Below, piece after piece: positions 10,259 through 18,983 of a stretch of 64,000 bases of DNA. The position numbers and the translations under genes are program-made. Within the stretch, counting starts at the first letter, position 1, and every line of letters starts with the position of its first letter. Source of the DNA: an uncultured Saprospiraceae bacterium (GTDB lineage: Bacteria; Bacteroidota; Bacteroidia; Chitinophagales; Saprospiraceae). The notes under the pieces are model-generated. The model searched no databases. It saw only the letters and a list, made by a program, of their open reading frames with translations, and was not told the origin of the DNA. Location: the NCBI GenBank assembly GCA_937929945.1, contig CALFUK010000049.1, forward strand, positions 16,625-80,624. The letters run 5' to 3'.

Positions 10259-10318
10259 ATGCAGCACATCTGAGACGATGTGACGAAATGACATCCTCAT
10301 TTGCCAAGGACACTGCAT
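10259..10318 (+). ncRNA. Candidate three-way-junction leader RNA
   Basis: A 60-nt segment that can fold with three uninterrupted six-pair stems. The outer stem pairs 10259-10264 with 10313-10318. Hairpin 1 pairs 10265-10270 with 10277-10282 and stacks directly on the outer stem. Hairpin 2 pairs 10286-10291 with 10297-10302. It ends about 30 nt before the hydroxylase start. It matches no riboswitch I recognise. Short stems can arise by chance, so confidence is low. Confidence 0.3.
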
Positions 10319-10348
10319 ACAAGATAATTTCATAAATTGGGTAATCTA

Positions 10349-11260
10349 ATGAATTGGCAATACTACATAGACTTACTCGCTCAGGATCAAATACAAATCA
10401 TTGCTCTGCCTATCTTCCTATTGGCGATCATCGTAGAGTGGCGCATCGATGAATGGAGGCAGCTAGATCTATATAAGCGTGTTGATTCTTGGGTTTCTTT
10501 ATCCATGTTGATTTTTACGGGGATAGTGGAGTTTCTACCTAAGCTTATAGCCTTTGTGATCTTCGTGAATCTTCATGAGATCAGCCCTCTGGCGAATGTG
10601 ATACAGAGGCAATGGTGGGCGTGGGTATTGTTATTTTTTCTTGATGATTTTTCTTATTACTGGTTTCATAGGCTGAATCATGAAGTCAGGTTGTTCTGGG
10701 CGGGACATGTGCCTCACCATTCTTCGGTCAAGCTTAACTTTGCCACGGCACTCAGACAAGGAGTAGGAGAGCGAGTGCATAAGTATTTCTTTTGGTTGTG
10801 GCTGCCTTTGTTGGGCTTTGATGCCTTGATGATCTTCACGGTACTTTCAATAAATTTGATCTACCAGTTCTGGGTCCATACCGAACTCGTGCAGCGGACA
10901 CCCGCTTGGTTCGAGTATATCTTTAATACGCCCTCGCATCATCGAGTGCATCATGCTTCTAATATCAGGTACCTGGACTGTAATCATGGTGGTGTGCTGA
11001 TCATCTGGGATCGGCTATTTGGTACTTTTTCTAAAGAGCTTCCAGAAGAAAAACCGGTTTATGGCCTGACTCAAAATATTGATTCGTACAATCCAGTCTA
11101 CGTCGCTTCACATGAATACCTTTCTATTTGGAAGGATGTGATGCGCTCCGATAAGTGGATTAATCGACTGAAGTATATATTTCTCGCACCAGGCTGGTCG
11201 CACGATGGAGAAGACCTTAGGGCTCGTACACTGAGGGCTAAGTTAGATCCACAGGAATGA
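10349..11260 (+). CDS. Sterol desaturase/fatty-acid hydroxylase family protein
   Basis: Membrane di-iron oxygenase of the fatty acid hydroxylase superfamily, which hydroxylates or desaturates lipids. Histidine clusters expected to hold the iron pair are HRLNH near residue 112, HVPHH near 124 and HRVHH near 199, spread between hydrophobic segments at about 17-33, 45-75, 85-105 and 150-170. I chose the ATG at 10349 (MNWQYYIDLL); a TTG four codons earlier (10337) is possible. The physiological lipid is unknown. The gene stands alone behind a 211-bp gap with a possible structured RNA and is convergent with the next gene, only 12 bp away. Confidence 0.88.
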   Translation: MNWQYYIDLLAQDQIQIIALPIFLLAIIVEWRIDEWRQLDLYKRVDSWVSLSMLIFTGIVEFLPKLIAFVIFVNLHEISPLANVIQRQWWAWVLLFFLDDFSYYWFHRLNHEVRLFWAGHVPHHSSVKLNFATALRQGVGERVHKYFFWLWLPLLGFDALMIFTVLSINLIYQFWVHTELVQRTPAWFEYIFNTPSHHRVHHASNIRYLDCNHGGVLIIWDRLFGTFSKELPEEKPVYGLTQNIDSYNPVYVASHEYLSIWKDVMRSDKWINRLKYIFLAPGWSHDGEDLRARTLRAKLDPQE

Positions 11261-11272
11261 ACTCAATCATTT

Positions 11273-11992
11273 CTAAGATCGATATATTTCGATTTTGTCT
11301 TTAATTTCTTGCTCTAAGTAGCTCGCCTCTTCTAAGCTTAGGAATGTCCAAGGTATTAGTTTTATGTTCTCTATGCCCGTATTCTTATTTAGTTTCAGCA
11401 GTACTTGATAATACTCCTTATTTGAGCCATAGGGATCTCCAGTCTTTTGAATGTATACTTCCTGGATGGTGTCAATGGCGATTACTTTTTTTAGGGTGAA
11501 GAACCAAGGATCGTACTCCATTGTCAAGTCATCACGATCAATCTCAAGATTGATTTTCTGTGTCTGGTCTCGATAGATATAAAAGTACCACAAGGTGAAT
11601 GACCAAGCTGAAATCATTAAAGTCATTGTCATCTCATTTATGCCGTTGTAGTAGAGCAGGAGTGAGGCTGATATACTGACAAAAGCGAGGAGGTACATAA
11701 ATCCTTTGATCCCCTTTTTATCTCGGAGTTGGATGTGTGTGGTATCCTGGACATCAGATATGCTTATGCTCTGTGGGATGACCAGAGTATTATTATTTCT
11801 TTTGATCTTTTCTGTCTGTACGGGAAATAATGAATTACAAGAGACACATTTTGCTATTTTGTCGTTGATGTTGATGTCTGTAGCAGGGATCAAAGATTCA
11901 CAAGATGGGCAGTGTACCTTAAAGGCATTCAATTCTTCGTCTTGAATCTCAGTTAGCTTAAGTTTGTGAATGTCCTTATACGATCCCTTCAT
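11273..11992 (-). CDS. Zinc-ribbon membrane protein of unknown function
   Basis: A 239-residue protein I do not recognise. The N-terminal part carries two CxxC pairs (CPSC near 29-32 and CVSC near 48-51), a typical zinc ribbon. Two hydrophobic segments follow (about 96-112 and 118-138), then a soluble C-terminal part of about 100 residues with a beta-rich look (LEIDRDDLTMEYDPWFFTLKKVIAIDTIQEVYI). The PH-like strand pattern suggests a cytoplasmic sensory or scaffold domain, which is speculation. It is convergent with the hydroxylase gene. The leader upstream contains the perfect 8-bp hairpin at 12041-12064. Confidence 0.7.
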   Translation of the reverse strand: MKGSYKDIHKLKLTEIQDEELNAFKVHCPSCESLIPATDININDKIAKCVSCNSLFPVQTEKIKRNNNTLVIPQSISISDVQDTTHIQLRDKKGIKGFMYLLAFVSISASLLLYYNGINEMTMTLMISAWSFTLWYFYIYRDQTQKINLEIDRDDLTMEYDPWFFTLKKVIAIDTIQEVYIQKTGDPYGSNKEYYQVLLKLNKNTGIENIKLIPWTFLSLEEASYLEQEIKDKIEIYRS

Positions 11993-12040
11993 TTGTCGAA
12001 GTAATTAGTTTTAATAAATTGGCCCCTACACAGGACTTTT

Positions 12041-12064
12041 TGCCGTGCATTATTTCGCACGGCA
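12041..12064. repeat. Perfect 8-bp inverted repeat
   Basis: TGCCGTGC (12041-12048) and GCACGGCA (12057-12064) form a perfect GC-rich stem with an eight-base loop. It lies 67 bp past the stop of the leftward oxidoreductase gene and 49 bp before the next leftward gene. The T run is on the wrong side for an intrinsic terminator in either direction, so it may stabilise or separate mRNA ends. Confidence 0.6.
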
Positions 12065-12130
12065 CACTAAGAAATACCACCCGAACATTGATGCTTATTT
12101 TGCACCAATCGCTGTTCATAATTCTATAAC

Positions 12131-13246
12131 TTAAGTCAAGCTAACATCCACAGACCTGCCAGTCGCTGCAGACTTAAATATACCTTCGATGATCTCGATG
12201 TCTCTCATCCCCATTTCTCCAGGACACCTGACAGGCGTCTGGTTCATGATCGCCAGTGCGTCATTATCCATTTGTAGGCACTGCTGGCAGTAGATGGCTG
12301 CATCGAGTCTATGGCCATCACTCCGCTCTCCTGAGACACCGTAGTAAGATTGCATTGGTGATACATTGTACCATCCTGATTCGCAGTCTACTTGGAGGAT
12401 GTTATTTCTCTTTCCGACGCTGGCGAGACCGGTGGCTTTTATTCCATTTGACATGAGCAGCTCGTATTCTGTCGTCTCGTCTACCTCTGCGAATAGTTCT
12501 GGCCGATCAATAATATGTCTTGCTGATAGGACTTCTACAGGTTCTAAACCGGTAGCGTATCTGATGCCATTCACTGTATAGACACCCATGTCATACATGG
12601 CTCCGCCACCCATGGATTTGATGGCTCTCCAGGACCTGGGTCCGCCGCCGCTATAGCATGCCTCGGCATTGACGCTCTTGATCTCGCCGAATGGCTTGGT
12701 GTCTCTGTATGAGATCAGCTCTATGGTATTCGTCTCGTGCATCATCCGGTATCCGATGGATAGTGTCACCCCATTCTTGCGGCAGGCATCGATCACGGAT
12801 TGACAGTCTTTAGCAGTCATGGCCATTGGTTTTTCACACCATACATGCTTACCAGCTTCAGCGGCTTTAATGGCATACTCTGCGTGCAGCGCTGTCGGCA
12901 AGACGATATAGATTACATCGATGTCATCATTATCGGCAATCTTACCCATGTTGTCGTAATTATAGACATTAGCATCCTTAATGCTATATTTCTGCTGCCA
13001 CTCAGGAATTTTATCAGGACTACCAGTGACAATACCAGCTAAGTGACACCGCTCAGTCCGCTGCAGTGCAGGCGCTAATTGATCTTTGCTGTAGTCTCCC
13101 AGGCCGACCAAGGCGATTCCTAAATTGGTCTTAGGAGAGGACTTTACGGATGATATGACCTTATTTTTATTTTGCGAAGCACAGGCACTTAGCGCGAGTG
13201 CTGGACCAAGCAAGGACACGTCTTTTATAAAGCTTCTTCGTTTCAT
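12131..13246 (-). CDS. Gfo/Idh/MocA family oxidoreductase, exported lipoprotein
   Basis: NAD(P)-dependent sugar dehydrogenase-like protein of 371 residues. The N-terminus KRRSFIKDVSLLGPALALSAC combines a twin-arginine-like motif with a lipobox, the likely lipidated cysteine being Cys22; a Tat-exported lipoprotein is plausible because such enzymes can bind cofactor before export. The Rossmann part starts at IALVGLGDYSKDQL near 43. The family's catalytic EKP motif is present in VWCEKPMAM near 135, and the C-terminal half is the GFO_IDH_MocA beta-sheet domain. It follows the ROK kinase gene by 41 nt on the same strand, suggesting joint sugar metabolism. Substrate unknown. Confidence 0.9.
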   Translation of the reverse strand: MKRRSFIKDVSLLGPALALSACASQNKNKVISSVKSSPKTNLGIALVGLGDYSKDQLAPALQRTERCHLAGIVTGSPDKIPEWQQKYSIKDANVYNYDNMGKIADNDDIDVIYIVLPTALHAEYAIKAAEAGKHVWCEKPMAMTAKDCQSVIDACRKNGVTLSIGYRMMHETNTIELISYRDTKPFGEIKSVNAEACYSGGGPRSWRAIKSMGGGAMYDMGVYTVNGIRYATGLEPVEVLSARHIIDRPELFAEVDETTEYELLMSNGIKATGLASVGKRNNILQVDCESGWYNVSPMQSYYGVSGERSDGHRLDAAIYCQQCLQMDNDALAIMNQTPVRCPGEMGMRDIEIIEGIFKSAATGRSVDVSLT

Positions 13247-13287
13247 TGATTTATCGGTTTAACAATTCTGAAATTAACTAAACGATG

Positions 13288-14208
13288 TTAATCTGAGAAG
13301 ACCAGCCCCGCTCCAAACACCCCTGCACTATCGCCCAGTTTAGGTTTTAGGAATGGCGTATTCACCACCCCTTTATTAAATATATGCTTTTTCACTTCTT
13401 CGACTCCATGTGTGTACAGCTCATCAATATTGCCCAGTCCTCCACCAAGGACAATGGCATCAGGATCTAAGATGTTAATGATGACCGAGATAGCTTTTCC
13501 AAACATGGAGAATAGACGATGCAGCGTGGCCGTCGCATGGACATCTTCTCCTGTTCGATAGAGCATCGTGATTTCTTGCATGGTCCTCTCTTTTCCAGAA
13601 AGCTGATGATAGTAGCGTTGCAGGGCGGGGCCAGAGATGATGGTCTCATTGCAGCCATGAGAGCCGCAGTAGCAGTCTTCTCCTGACTCATCCAGGAAGT
13701 TGTGCCCCCACTCACCACCGATGCCGTGCAGTCCTGTGATGGACTTGCCCTCTATGATCACTCCTCCGCCACAGCCACTACCCATGATCACGCCGAATAC
13801 CACTTGGGCATCAGGCGTCTTGTCTCTTACGATTCCTAATCTTGCCTCGGCCAGGGCAAAACAGTTAGCATCGTTCGTGAGGCTGATAGGTACGCCAAGG
13901 CCTTGCTCCAGATCTGCTTTCATGGCTTGCCCATTCATGCAGGTGGTATTGCAGTTTTTCATTAGGCCAGTGGAAGGTTCCACAGTACCTGGAGTGGAGA
14001 AGCCGATATGAGCTGGGATGAGTTGGGTCTCGTCTCTGACTTGCTGGATCAGAGAGATGACTTGCTGGCAGATGTGGTCGTAGCCCTTCACAGATTCTGT
14101 AGGTAAGCGTTTTCGACAGATCACCTTTACCTCGGTACCGCTCATTTCATACACGGCAGCTTCTATTTTAGTGCCTCCCAAGTCGACACCCCATTTTATC
14201 TGATTCAT
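13288..14208 (-). CDS. ROK family sugar kinase (fructokinase/glucokinase-like)
   Basis: A 306-residue cytosolic protein of the ROK family, which mostly phosphorylate hexoses. It has the phosphate-1 motif GVDLGGTKIEAAVYE at residues 7-21, the sugar-binding TNDANCFALAE near 108 (its Asp is the predicted base), GGEWGHN near 166, and the ROK zinc-binding cysteine cluster CYCGSHGC near 178-185. A second nucleotide site is IVLGGGLGN near 253. There is no DNA-binding domain, so it is an enzyme rather than an NagC-type repressor. It heads a two-gene unit with the downstream oxidoreductase and diverges from the AraC regulator, which could control it (inference). Confidence 0.92.
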   Translation of the reverse strand: MNQIKWGVDLGGTKIEAAVYEMSGTEVKVICRKRLPTESVKGYDHICQQVISLIQQVRDETQLIPAHIGFSTPGTVEPSTGLMKNCNTTCMNGQAMKADLEQGLGVPISLTNDANCFALAEARLGIVRDKTPDAQVVFGVIMGSGCGGGVIIEGKSITGLHGIGGEWGHNFLDESGEDCYCGSHGCNETIISGPALQRYYHQLSGKERTMQEITMLYRTGEDVHATATLHRLFSMFGKAISVIINILDPDAIVLGGGLGNIDELYTHGVEEVKKHIFNKGVVNTPFLKPKLGDSAGVFGAGLVFSD

Positions 14209-14296
14209 TATGGTTGATTGATTGTGTTCCTAAATTTACTAACTCTATTCAGATACTGAGCGCTTGTCAAAGTTTAAAAAATCTTACTACTTTGTT

Positions 14297-15469
14297 ATGA
14301 TGACTGAATTAGACATGGTGATCAGATCAATACCCATCAGGCATGACATATTTTCATATGTGATGTTCTCGGGTGTAATACTGGGGGCTGTGTTAGTCCT
14401 GTCGATCCTCAGTCGCTGGAAGTCTACCACGCACTCCACCAAGATTCTTTGTGCGGTCGTACTATGCATGATCTTGGTCTTAGCAGATTTGGGCTTGAGC
14501 TACACAGGACATTTGAAGTATTATCCGCACCTGATCGATACAACCGAATTTTTGGTCATTTTGGTTATTCCCCTTGTCTATTTCTTGGTCCAGAGCATCA
14601 ATACACGTCGACCATTTTTATGGCGAAAAGATTGGATTCATCTGATTTTGCCTATACTCTATCTACTAAGTGAATGTTTCTTTTTTGTTCAGCCAGCTGA
14701 AATCAAGATCAATGCACTCATTGACGCCTTTCATCCAGAGTTACAGCGTATTGATTTTGATCCCACCATTCCAGTGGACCCGACTGGTCTGAGAGGTCTG
14801 CACCGAGAGCTTATTTTTATCTCAGCGTTGAGCTACGTTATACTTATTTTTTGTGTAAATTTTAAAACAGTAAAGTTCCGTGAGATAAAATCAGTGTTTC
14901 ATCTGAAATCGAGGAAATTAATATTTGTTAGAAATACCCTGATTTTGACGATCGGGTTTTTTCTCTTTGTGCTGTATATTTTTTCTTCATATGATCATGA
15001 TTTAGGTGATCACCTTATCGGCATTTTTATCAGCTATTTGATTTTTGCGGCAGCCTATTTTGTGATCAATGAGTCAAGGCTATTCGAAGCATCTTGGATC
15101 GCGGATAAATATGAGACCTCAGGCCTGGGCGAAGATCATAGCGAACTCTTAGGTCAGGTGAGAGCTTATATGGATACACATCGTCCCTACTTAGATGCTG
15201 GATTTAATCTGAAGCATCTGGCAGCTGAGATGCAGGTGAGCGCGAATTATATTTCTCAAAGTGTGAATACCTCTTTAAGTATCAATTTTAGTGAGTTCGT
15301 GAACCAATACCGGATCTCTGAAAGTCAGCTGAGACTTAAGGATGAGTCATATGCTCACCTCAGTATTGAAGGGATCGGTCAAAGTGTGGGATTTCGGTCC
15401 AAGTCGTCATTCTATACATCATTCAAGAAGCAGAAGGGTATGACTCCGAAAGCTTTCCAAACTAGCTAA
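14297..15469 (+). CDS. Membrane-anchored AraC family transcriptional regulator
   Basis: About 390 residues: an N-terminal half with six or seven hydrophobic segments and a C-terminal AraC-type double helix-turn-helix (the last 100 residues; NLKHLAAEMQVSANYISQSVN and IEGIGQSVGFRSKSSFYTSFKKQKGMTP). This layout, common in Bacteroidota, implies a regulator tethered to the inner membrane and sensing a signal there. I took the ATG at 14297; a TTG at 14264 would add eleven residues. It diverges from the ROK/oxidoreductase pair with a short gap, a typical position for a local regulator. The ligand is unknown. Confidence 0.87.
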   Translation: MMTELDMVIRSIPIRHDIFSYVMFSGVILGAVLVLSILSRWKSTTHSTKILCAVVLCMILVLADLGLSYTGHLKYYPHLIDTTEFLVILVIPLVYFLVQSINTRRPFLWRKDWIHLILPILYLLSECFFFVQPAEIKINALIDAFHPELQRIDFDPTIPVDPTGLRGLHRELIFISALSYVILIFCVNFKTVKFREIKSVFHLKSRKLIFVRNTLILTIGFFLFVLYIFSSYDHDLGDHLIGIFISYLIFAAAYFVINESRLFEASWIADKYETSGLGEDHSELLGQVRAYMDTHRPYLDAGFNLKHLAAEMQVSANYISQSVNTSLSINFSEFVNQYRISESQLRLKDESYAHLSIEGIGQSVGFRSKSSFYTSFKKQKGMTPKAFQTS

Positions 15470-15620
15470 GACTGTTTATTTCTTCACTGATCACCTATGT
15501 AATGGTTTATGTCTGATATGATTAGTACGAAATTACAATATGCTACTTCTGAACCCTGCAAATATTGGCTTTTAGCTTAAAATGAGATGACATTTGATCT
15601 GAGATAATTAACTCAGAGAT

Positions 15621-16739
15621 ATGGGAAAAATAAGAAGATATGATCTGGATTGGCTACGTGTTTTGGTATTTGCATTATTAATATTCTACCACGTCGGTAT
15701 GTTCTTCGTACCCTGGGATTGGCATCTGAAGAACCATATAATCTACGATTGGATGACCTGGCCCATGCTGTTTATCAATCAGTGGAGACTACCCATACTA
15801 TTTGTGATTTCTGGCATGGGGACCAGTTTTGCTTTGGCTTATAGGTCTGGGAGAACTTTCGCTTGGGAGCGTTTAAAGCGATTGGGATTACCCTTGATCT
15901 TTGGTATGTTGATGATCATACCTCCTCAGGTATATGTTGAACGACTCCATGCAGAGGTATTCAGCGGGACTTACATCGATTTTTTGTTGGGGGCGGCGTA
16001 TCAAGGTATTTATCCAGTCGGTAATATCAGTTGGCATCATCTATGGTTTTTGCCATACCTTTTGATATTCTCCTTGGTTTTGATACCACTCTTCACTTAC
16101 CTGAGAGATCACCCACAATCAGGATTTCTGACTTGGTTTGCTCGTGTGATCGAGCGGCCCTTTGGATTATACATTGTCGCGATTCCGCTTTACGTAGTTG
16201 AAATTTTTGTAGAACCGTTTTTTGATGAAACGCATGCCTTGGTGGGTGATTGGTTTGCTTTGTCTTATTTTTGTTTATTCTTTCTTATCGGTTTTCTCAT
16301 AATGAGATGTCAGGTAGCATTTTGGGGAGCAGTCAATCGCATAAAATTTGCTGCACTGATTCTTGGTCTACTTTGTTTTTTAGCACAGGTTTTTATTTGG
16401 GTATTTTTGGAGGATGGCTTAGCCATTCATGTAGCTGAAGGCTTGCTCAAAATAGTCAATACTTGGTCATGGATATTTGTATTGTTTGGCTACGCTGCCA
16501 AATATTTGAATCGGAAGAGCTCTTTATTGAGTTATTGTAATACAGCTGTTTACCCATTCTACATTTTGCATCAGACTGTGCAAGTCATTCTTTGTTATTT
16601 CATCATGAATGTAGATTTGAGCCTGGGTGTTAAGTTTTTTCTGTTGGCTTTGGGTACTTTTTTCATCAGCTGGTTATTATATGAGTTCGTGATTCGCAGA
16701 GTGGGCTTACTAAGACCTTTATTCGGATTAAAAGCTTGA
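15621..16739 (+). CDS. Acyltransferase 3 family membrane protein
   Basis: A 372-residue polytopic protein with about ten hydrophobic segments. The opening RRYDLDWLRVLVFALLIFYHVGMFF is the acyltransferase-3 signature: the Asp-x-x-Arg motif and the helix-1 histidine thought to act in acyl transfer. Members acylate sugars, peptidoglycan or lipids on the outer face of the inner membrane using a cytosolic donor. WHHLWFLPYLLIF near 139-151 is another family feature. ATG start. No neighbouring glycan genes point to a substrate. It is convergent with the DUF4230 gene, 35 bp away. Confidence 0.88.
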   Translation: MGKIRRYDLDWLRVLVFALLIFYHVGMFFVPWDWHLKNHIIYDWMTWPMLFINQWRLPILFVISGMGTSFALAYRSGRTFAWERLKRLGLPLIFGMLMIIPPQVYVERLHAEVFSGTYIDFLLGAAYQGIYPVGNISWHHLWFLPYLLIFSLVLIPLFTYLRDHPQSGFLTWFARVIERPFGLYIVAIPLYVVEIFVEPFFDETHALVGDWFALSYFCLFFLIGFLIMRCQVAFWGAVNRIKFAALILGLLCFLAQVFIWVFLEDGLAIHVAEGLLKIVNTWSWIFVLFGYAAKYLNRKSSLLSYCNTAVYPFYILHQTVQVILCYFIMNVDLSLGVKFFLLALGTFFISWLLYEFVIRRVGLLRPLFGLKA

Positions 16740-16774
16740 TTCGCTTTAAATTAATTTGGCTTCTGGGGCCAGCG

Positions 16775-17365
16775 CTAATTCAAAAAATTCTGCTCATCCA
16801 CCACTAAGGTCCAGCCTGTTGCCTTGAGTCCCAGCTGCAGCAGCTCTAAAAAGTCTTGTTTTTGCTGTTCTGATTCTGAGAATAGATCACTATGCTCTAC
16901 CTTATCGACGATGAAATTCTTTGCCCGCTTATTGATATTGGTGAGGTCCTCAGGGGAAAAGCGATTGAAGAGCCCCTCTTGTAGATCGTAGTATTCCAGA
17001 TCATGGTCCAAGGATAGTAATTCTGGTTCTGGCAGCTGACTGATCCTGACCGTCATTGTGGTTTCGTCAATATCCATTTGCAGTGATTCCAGGTCGTAGC
17101 CGACCAAGGCTTTAGCTTTCACTTTGACTAAGGCTTTCTTCTCGAATGGCCAGTTGGCATAGGATTGGCGATAATCAAATATCTCAGCGAAGTGACCTTC
17201 TACCGTGGCTAATTTAGCAACCTTCTCGATGCGCTCTAGGATGACTTCTGCCGACTCTCGCTCCACTGATTTGAAAATGGAACTCTGATACCCAGCGAAC
17301 CATGTGCCTGCGAGCAGTATGGCCAGTATGATAAATCCTATAATGTACTTCGTGACTCGCGCCAT
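16775..17365 (-). CDS. DUF4230 domain protein
   Basis: A 196-residue protein with one N-terminal membrane segment (about 7-25) and the rest outside the cytoplasm. The domain begins with a helix (ESAEVILERIEKVAKLATVEGHFAEIFDY) and continues with strands such as VRISQLPEPELLSLDHDLEYYDLQEG, the pattern of DUF4230. The function is unknown. It begins 76 nt after the pccB stop on the same strand with no terminator visible, so some transcript from the propionyl-CoA operon may reach it. Confidence 0.82.
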   Translation of the reverse strand: MARVTKYIIGFIILAILLAGTWFAGYQSSIFKSVERESAEVILERIEKVAKLATVEGHFAEIFDYRQSYANWPFEKKALVKVKAKALVGYDLESLQMDIDETTMTVRISQLPEPELLSLDHDLEYYDLQEGLFNRFSPEDLTNINKRAKNFIVDKVEHSDLFSESEQQKQDFLELLQLGLKATGWTLVVDEQNFLN

Positions 17366-17441
17366 ATCTAATAAAGAGTATCTACATAGATAACCATTAT
17401 TGCCAAAGCCTTATTATCTATTGGTCATCATGAGCCGCTGA

Positions 17442-18983
17442 CTAAAGCGGAATATTTCCGTGCTTTTTCTTGGGCAGGCTTACCACTTTATTCTCCAACA
17501 TGGCGAAGGCCTTGATCAATTTTCTTCTGGTCTCGCGCGGATAGATGACCTCATCGATGAAGCCACGTTCTGCCGCACTGTAGGGATTAGCAAAGAGGGT
17601 GGCGTATTCATTTTCTTTTTCAGCCAGCTTCGCTTGTGGATCTGCTGCAGCCTTGATCTCTTTCTTGAAGATAATCTCACTGGCTCCCTTAGCTCCCATC
17701 ACGGCTATCTCTGCGGATGGCCAGGCGAAATTCATATCAGCCCCAATGTGCTTAGAGTTCATCACATCATAGGCTCCGCCGTAGGCTTTTCTGGTGATCA
17801 CTGATATCCGTGGGACGGTCGCTTCACTCAGCGCGTAGAGGAGCTTGGCTCCATTCGTGATGATCCCATTCCACTCTTGATCCGTGCCGGGTAGAAAGCC
17901 AGGCACATCCACCAGGACCAGTAGGGGGATATTGAAGCAATCACAGAATCGGGTAAATCGGGCGGCTTTCTTGGAGCTTTCTACATCCAGTACTCCAGCG
18001 AGGCTCATAGGCTGATTCGCCACGATGCCGATGCTTCTGCCTGCGAGTCGCGCAAAGCCAACCACAATATTATCAGCATAGTTCTCGTGAATTTCGAAAA
18101 AAGATGCTTCATCACAAGTGCCATGGATCACGTCTCTAATGTCATAAGGCTGACTGGCACTTTCTGGGATAACCTCTTCCAGCTGGTCTCTGTATTCTTC
18201 TTTCACTTCGTAATCTAGCTTGGCTGGCTTCTCTTCACAGTTTTGCGGGATATAGCTCAGCAGCGTTTTAATTTTTTCGATGCAGATGATGTCATTTGTG
18301 GCTGTCAGGTGGGTGACACCTGACTTAGTAGAGTGGGCACTGGCTCCGCCAAGATCTTCTGAAGAGACTTCTTCATTAGTCACAGTCTTCACCACGTTTG
18401 GCCCAGTGACGAACATGTAGCTGGTGCCTTCCACCATGATGGTGAAATCTGTCATAGCGGGAGAGTATACAGCTCCGCCAGCGCAGGGGCCCATGATCGC
18501 TGATATCTGTGGGATGACGCCTGAGGATTGCACATTGCGATAGAATATATCCGCGTAGCCACCAAGTGACCTGACGCCTTCTTGGATTCTAGCGCCGCCA
18601 CTGTCATTCAGGCCGATCACCGGGGCACCGTTCTGCATAGCCAGGTCCATGATCTTACAGATCTTTTCGGCGTGGGTTTCTGAGAGAGCTCCGCCGAAGA
18701 CAGTGAAGTCCTGTGCGAAGACATACACCAGTCTACCTTTCACCGTGCCGTAGCCCGTGACCACACCGTCACCATAGAATTGCTGGTCCTCCATACCGAA
18801 GTCTTTCGTCCGATGAGTGACCAGTGCGCCGATCTCTTCGAATGATCCCTCATCCATTAAGAAGTGGACGCGCTCTCTGGCAGTCAGCTTTCCTTTTTGG
18901 TGCTGCTTATCGATTCTGGCTTGGCCACCGCCGAGGGCAGAAGCATCAAGTTTCTCCTGTAGGTCTTGGTATTTATTCTTCAT
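17442..18983 (-). CDS. pccB: Acyl-CoA (propionyl-CoA) carboxylase, carboxyltransferase subunit
   Basis: Beta subunit that moves carboxyl from biotin to propionyl-CoA (or another acyl-CoA), giving methylmalonyl-CoA. The 513 residues carry two crotonase-fold halves: the N-terminal half with [19 protein letters not shown] near 32-50 and [19 protein letters not shown] near 130, the C-terminal half with [12 protein letters not shown] and [19 protein letters not shown]. The GG pairs that stabilise the enolate are present. Its start overlaps the end of the mutase gene by 11 nt, so the two are translationally linked. Last gene of the seven-gene cluster. Substrate preference is inferred from the mutase neighbours. 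Confidence 0.94.
   Translation of the reverse strand: MKNKYQDLQEKLDASALGGGQARIDKQHQKGKLTARERVHFLMDEGSFEEIGALVTHRTKDFGMEDQQFYGDGVVTGYGTVKGRLVYVFAQDFTVFGGALSETHAEKICKIMDLAMQNGAPVIGLNDSGGARIQEGVRSLGGYADIFYRNVQSSGVIPQISAIMGPCAGGAVYSPAMTDFTIMVEGTSYMFVTGPNVVKTVTNEEVSSEDLGGASAHSTKSGVTHLTATNDIICIEKIKTLLSYIPQNCEEKPAKLDYEVKEEYRDQLEEVIPESASQPYDIRDVIHGTCDEASFFEIHENYADNIVVGFARLAGRSIGIVANQPMSLAGVLDVESSKKAARFTRFCDCFNIPLLVLVDVPGFLPGTDQEWNGIITNGAKLLYALSEATVPRISVITRKAYGGAYDVMNSKHIGADMNFAWPSAEIAVMGAKGASEIIFKKEIKAAADPQAKLAEKENEYATLFANPYSAAERGFIDEVIYPRETRRKLIKAFAMLENKVVSLPKKKHGNIPL

Noticed and set aside
10265..10302. CTGAGA motif suggesting a TPP riboswitch
   Set aside because: The other TPP elements (the GAACCTGAT stretch and the P4/P5 arm) are missing, and the gene is not a thiamine gene.
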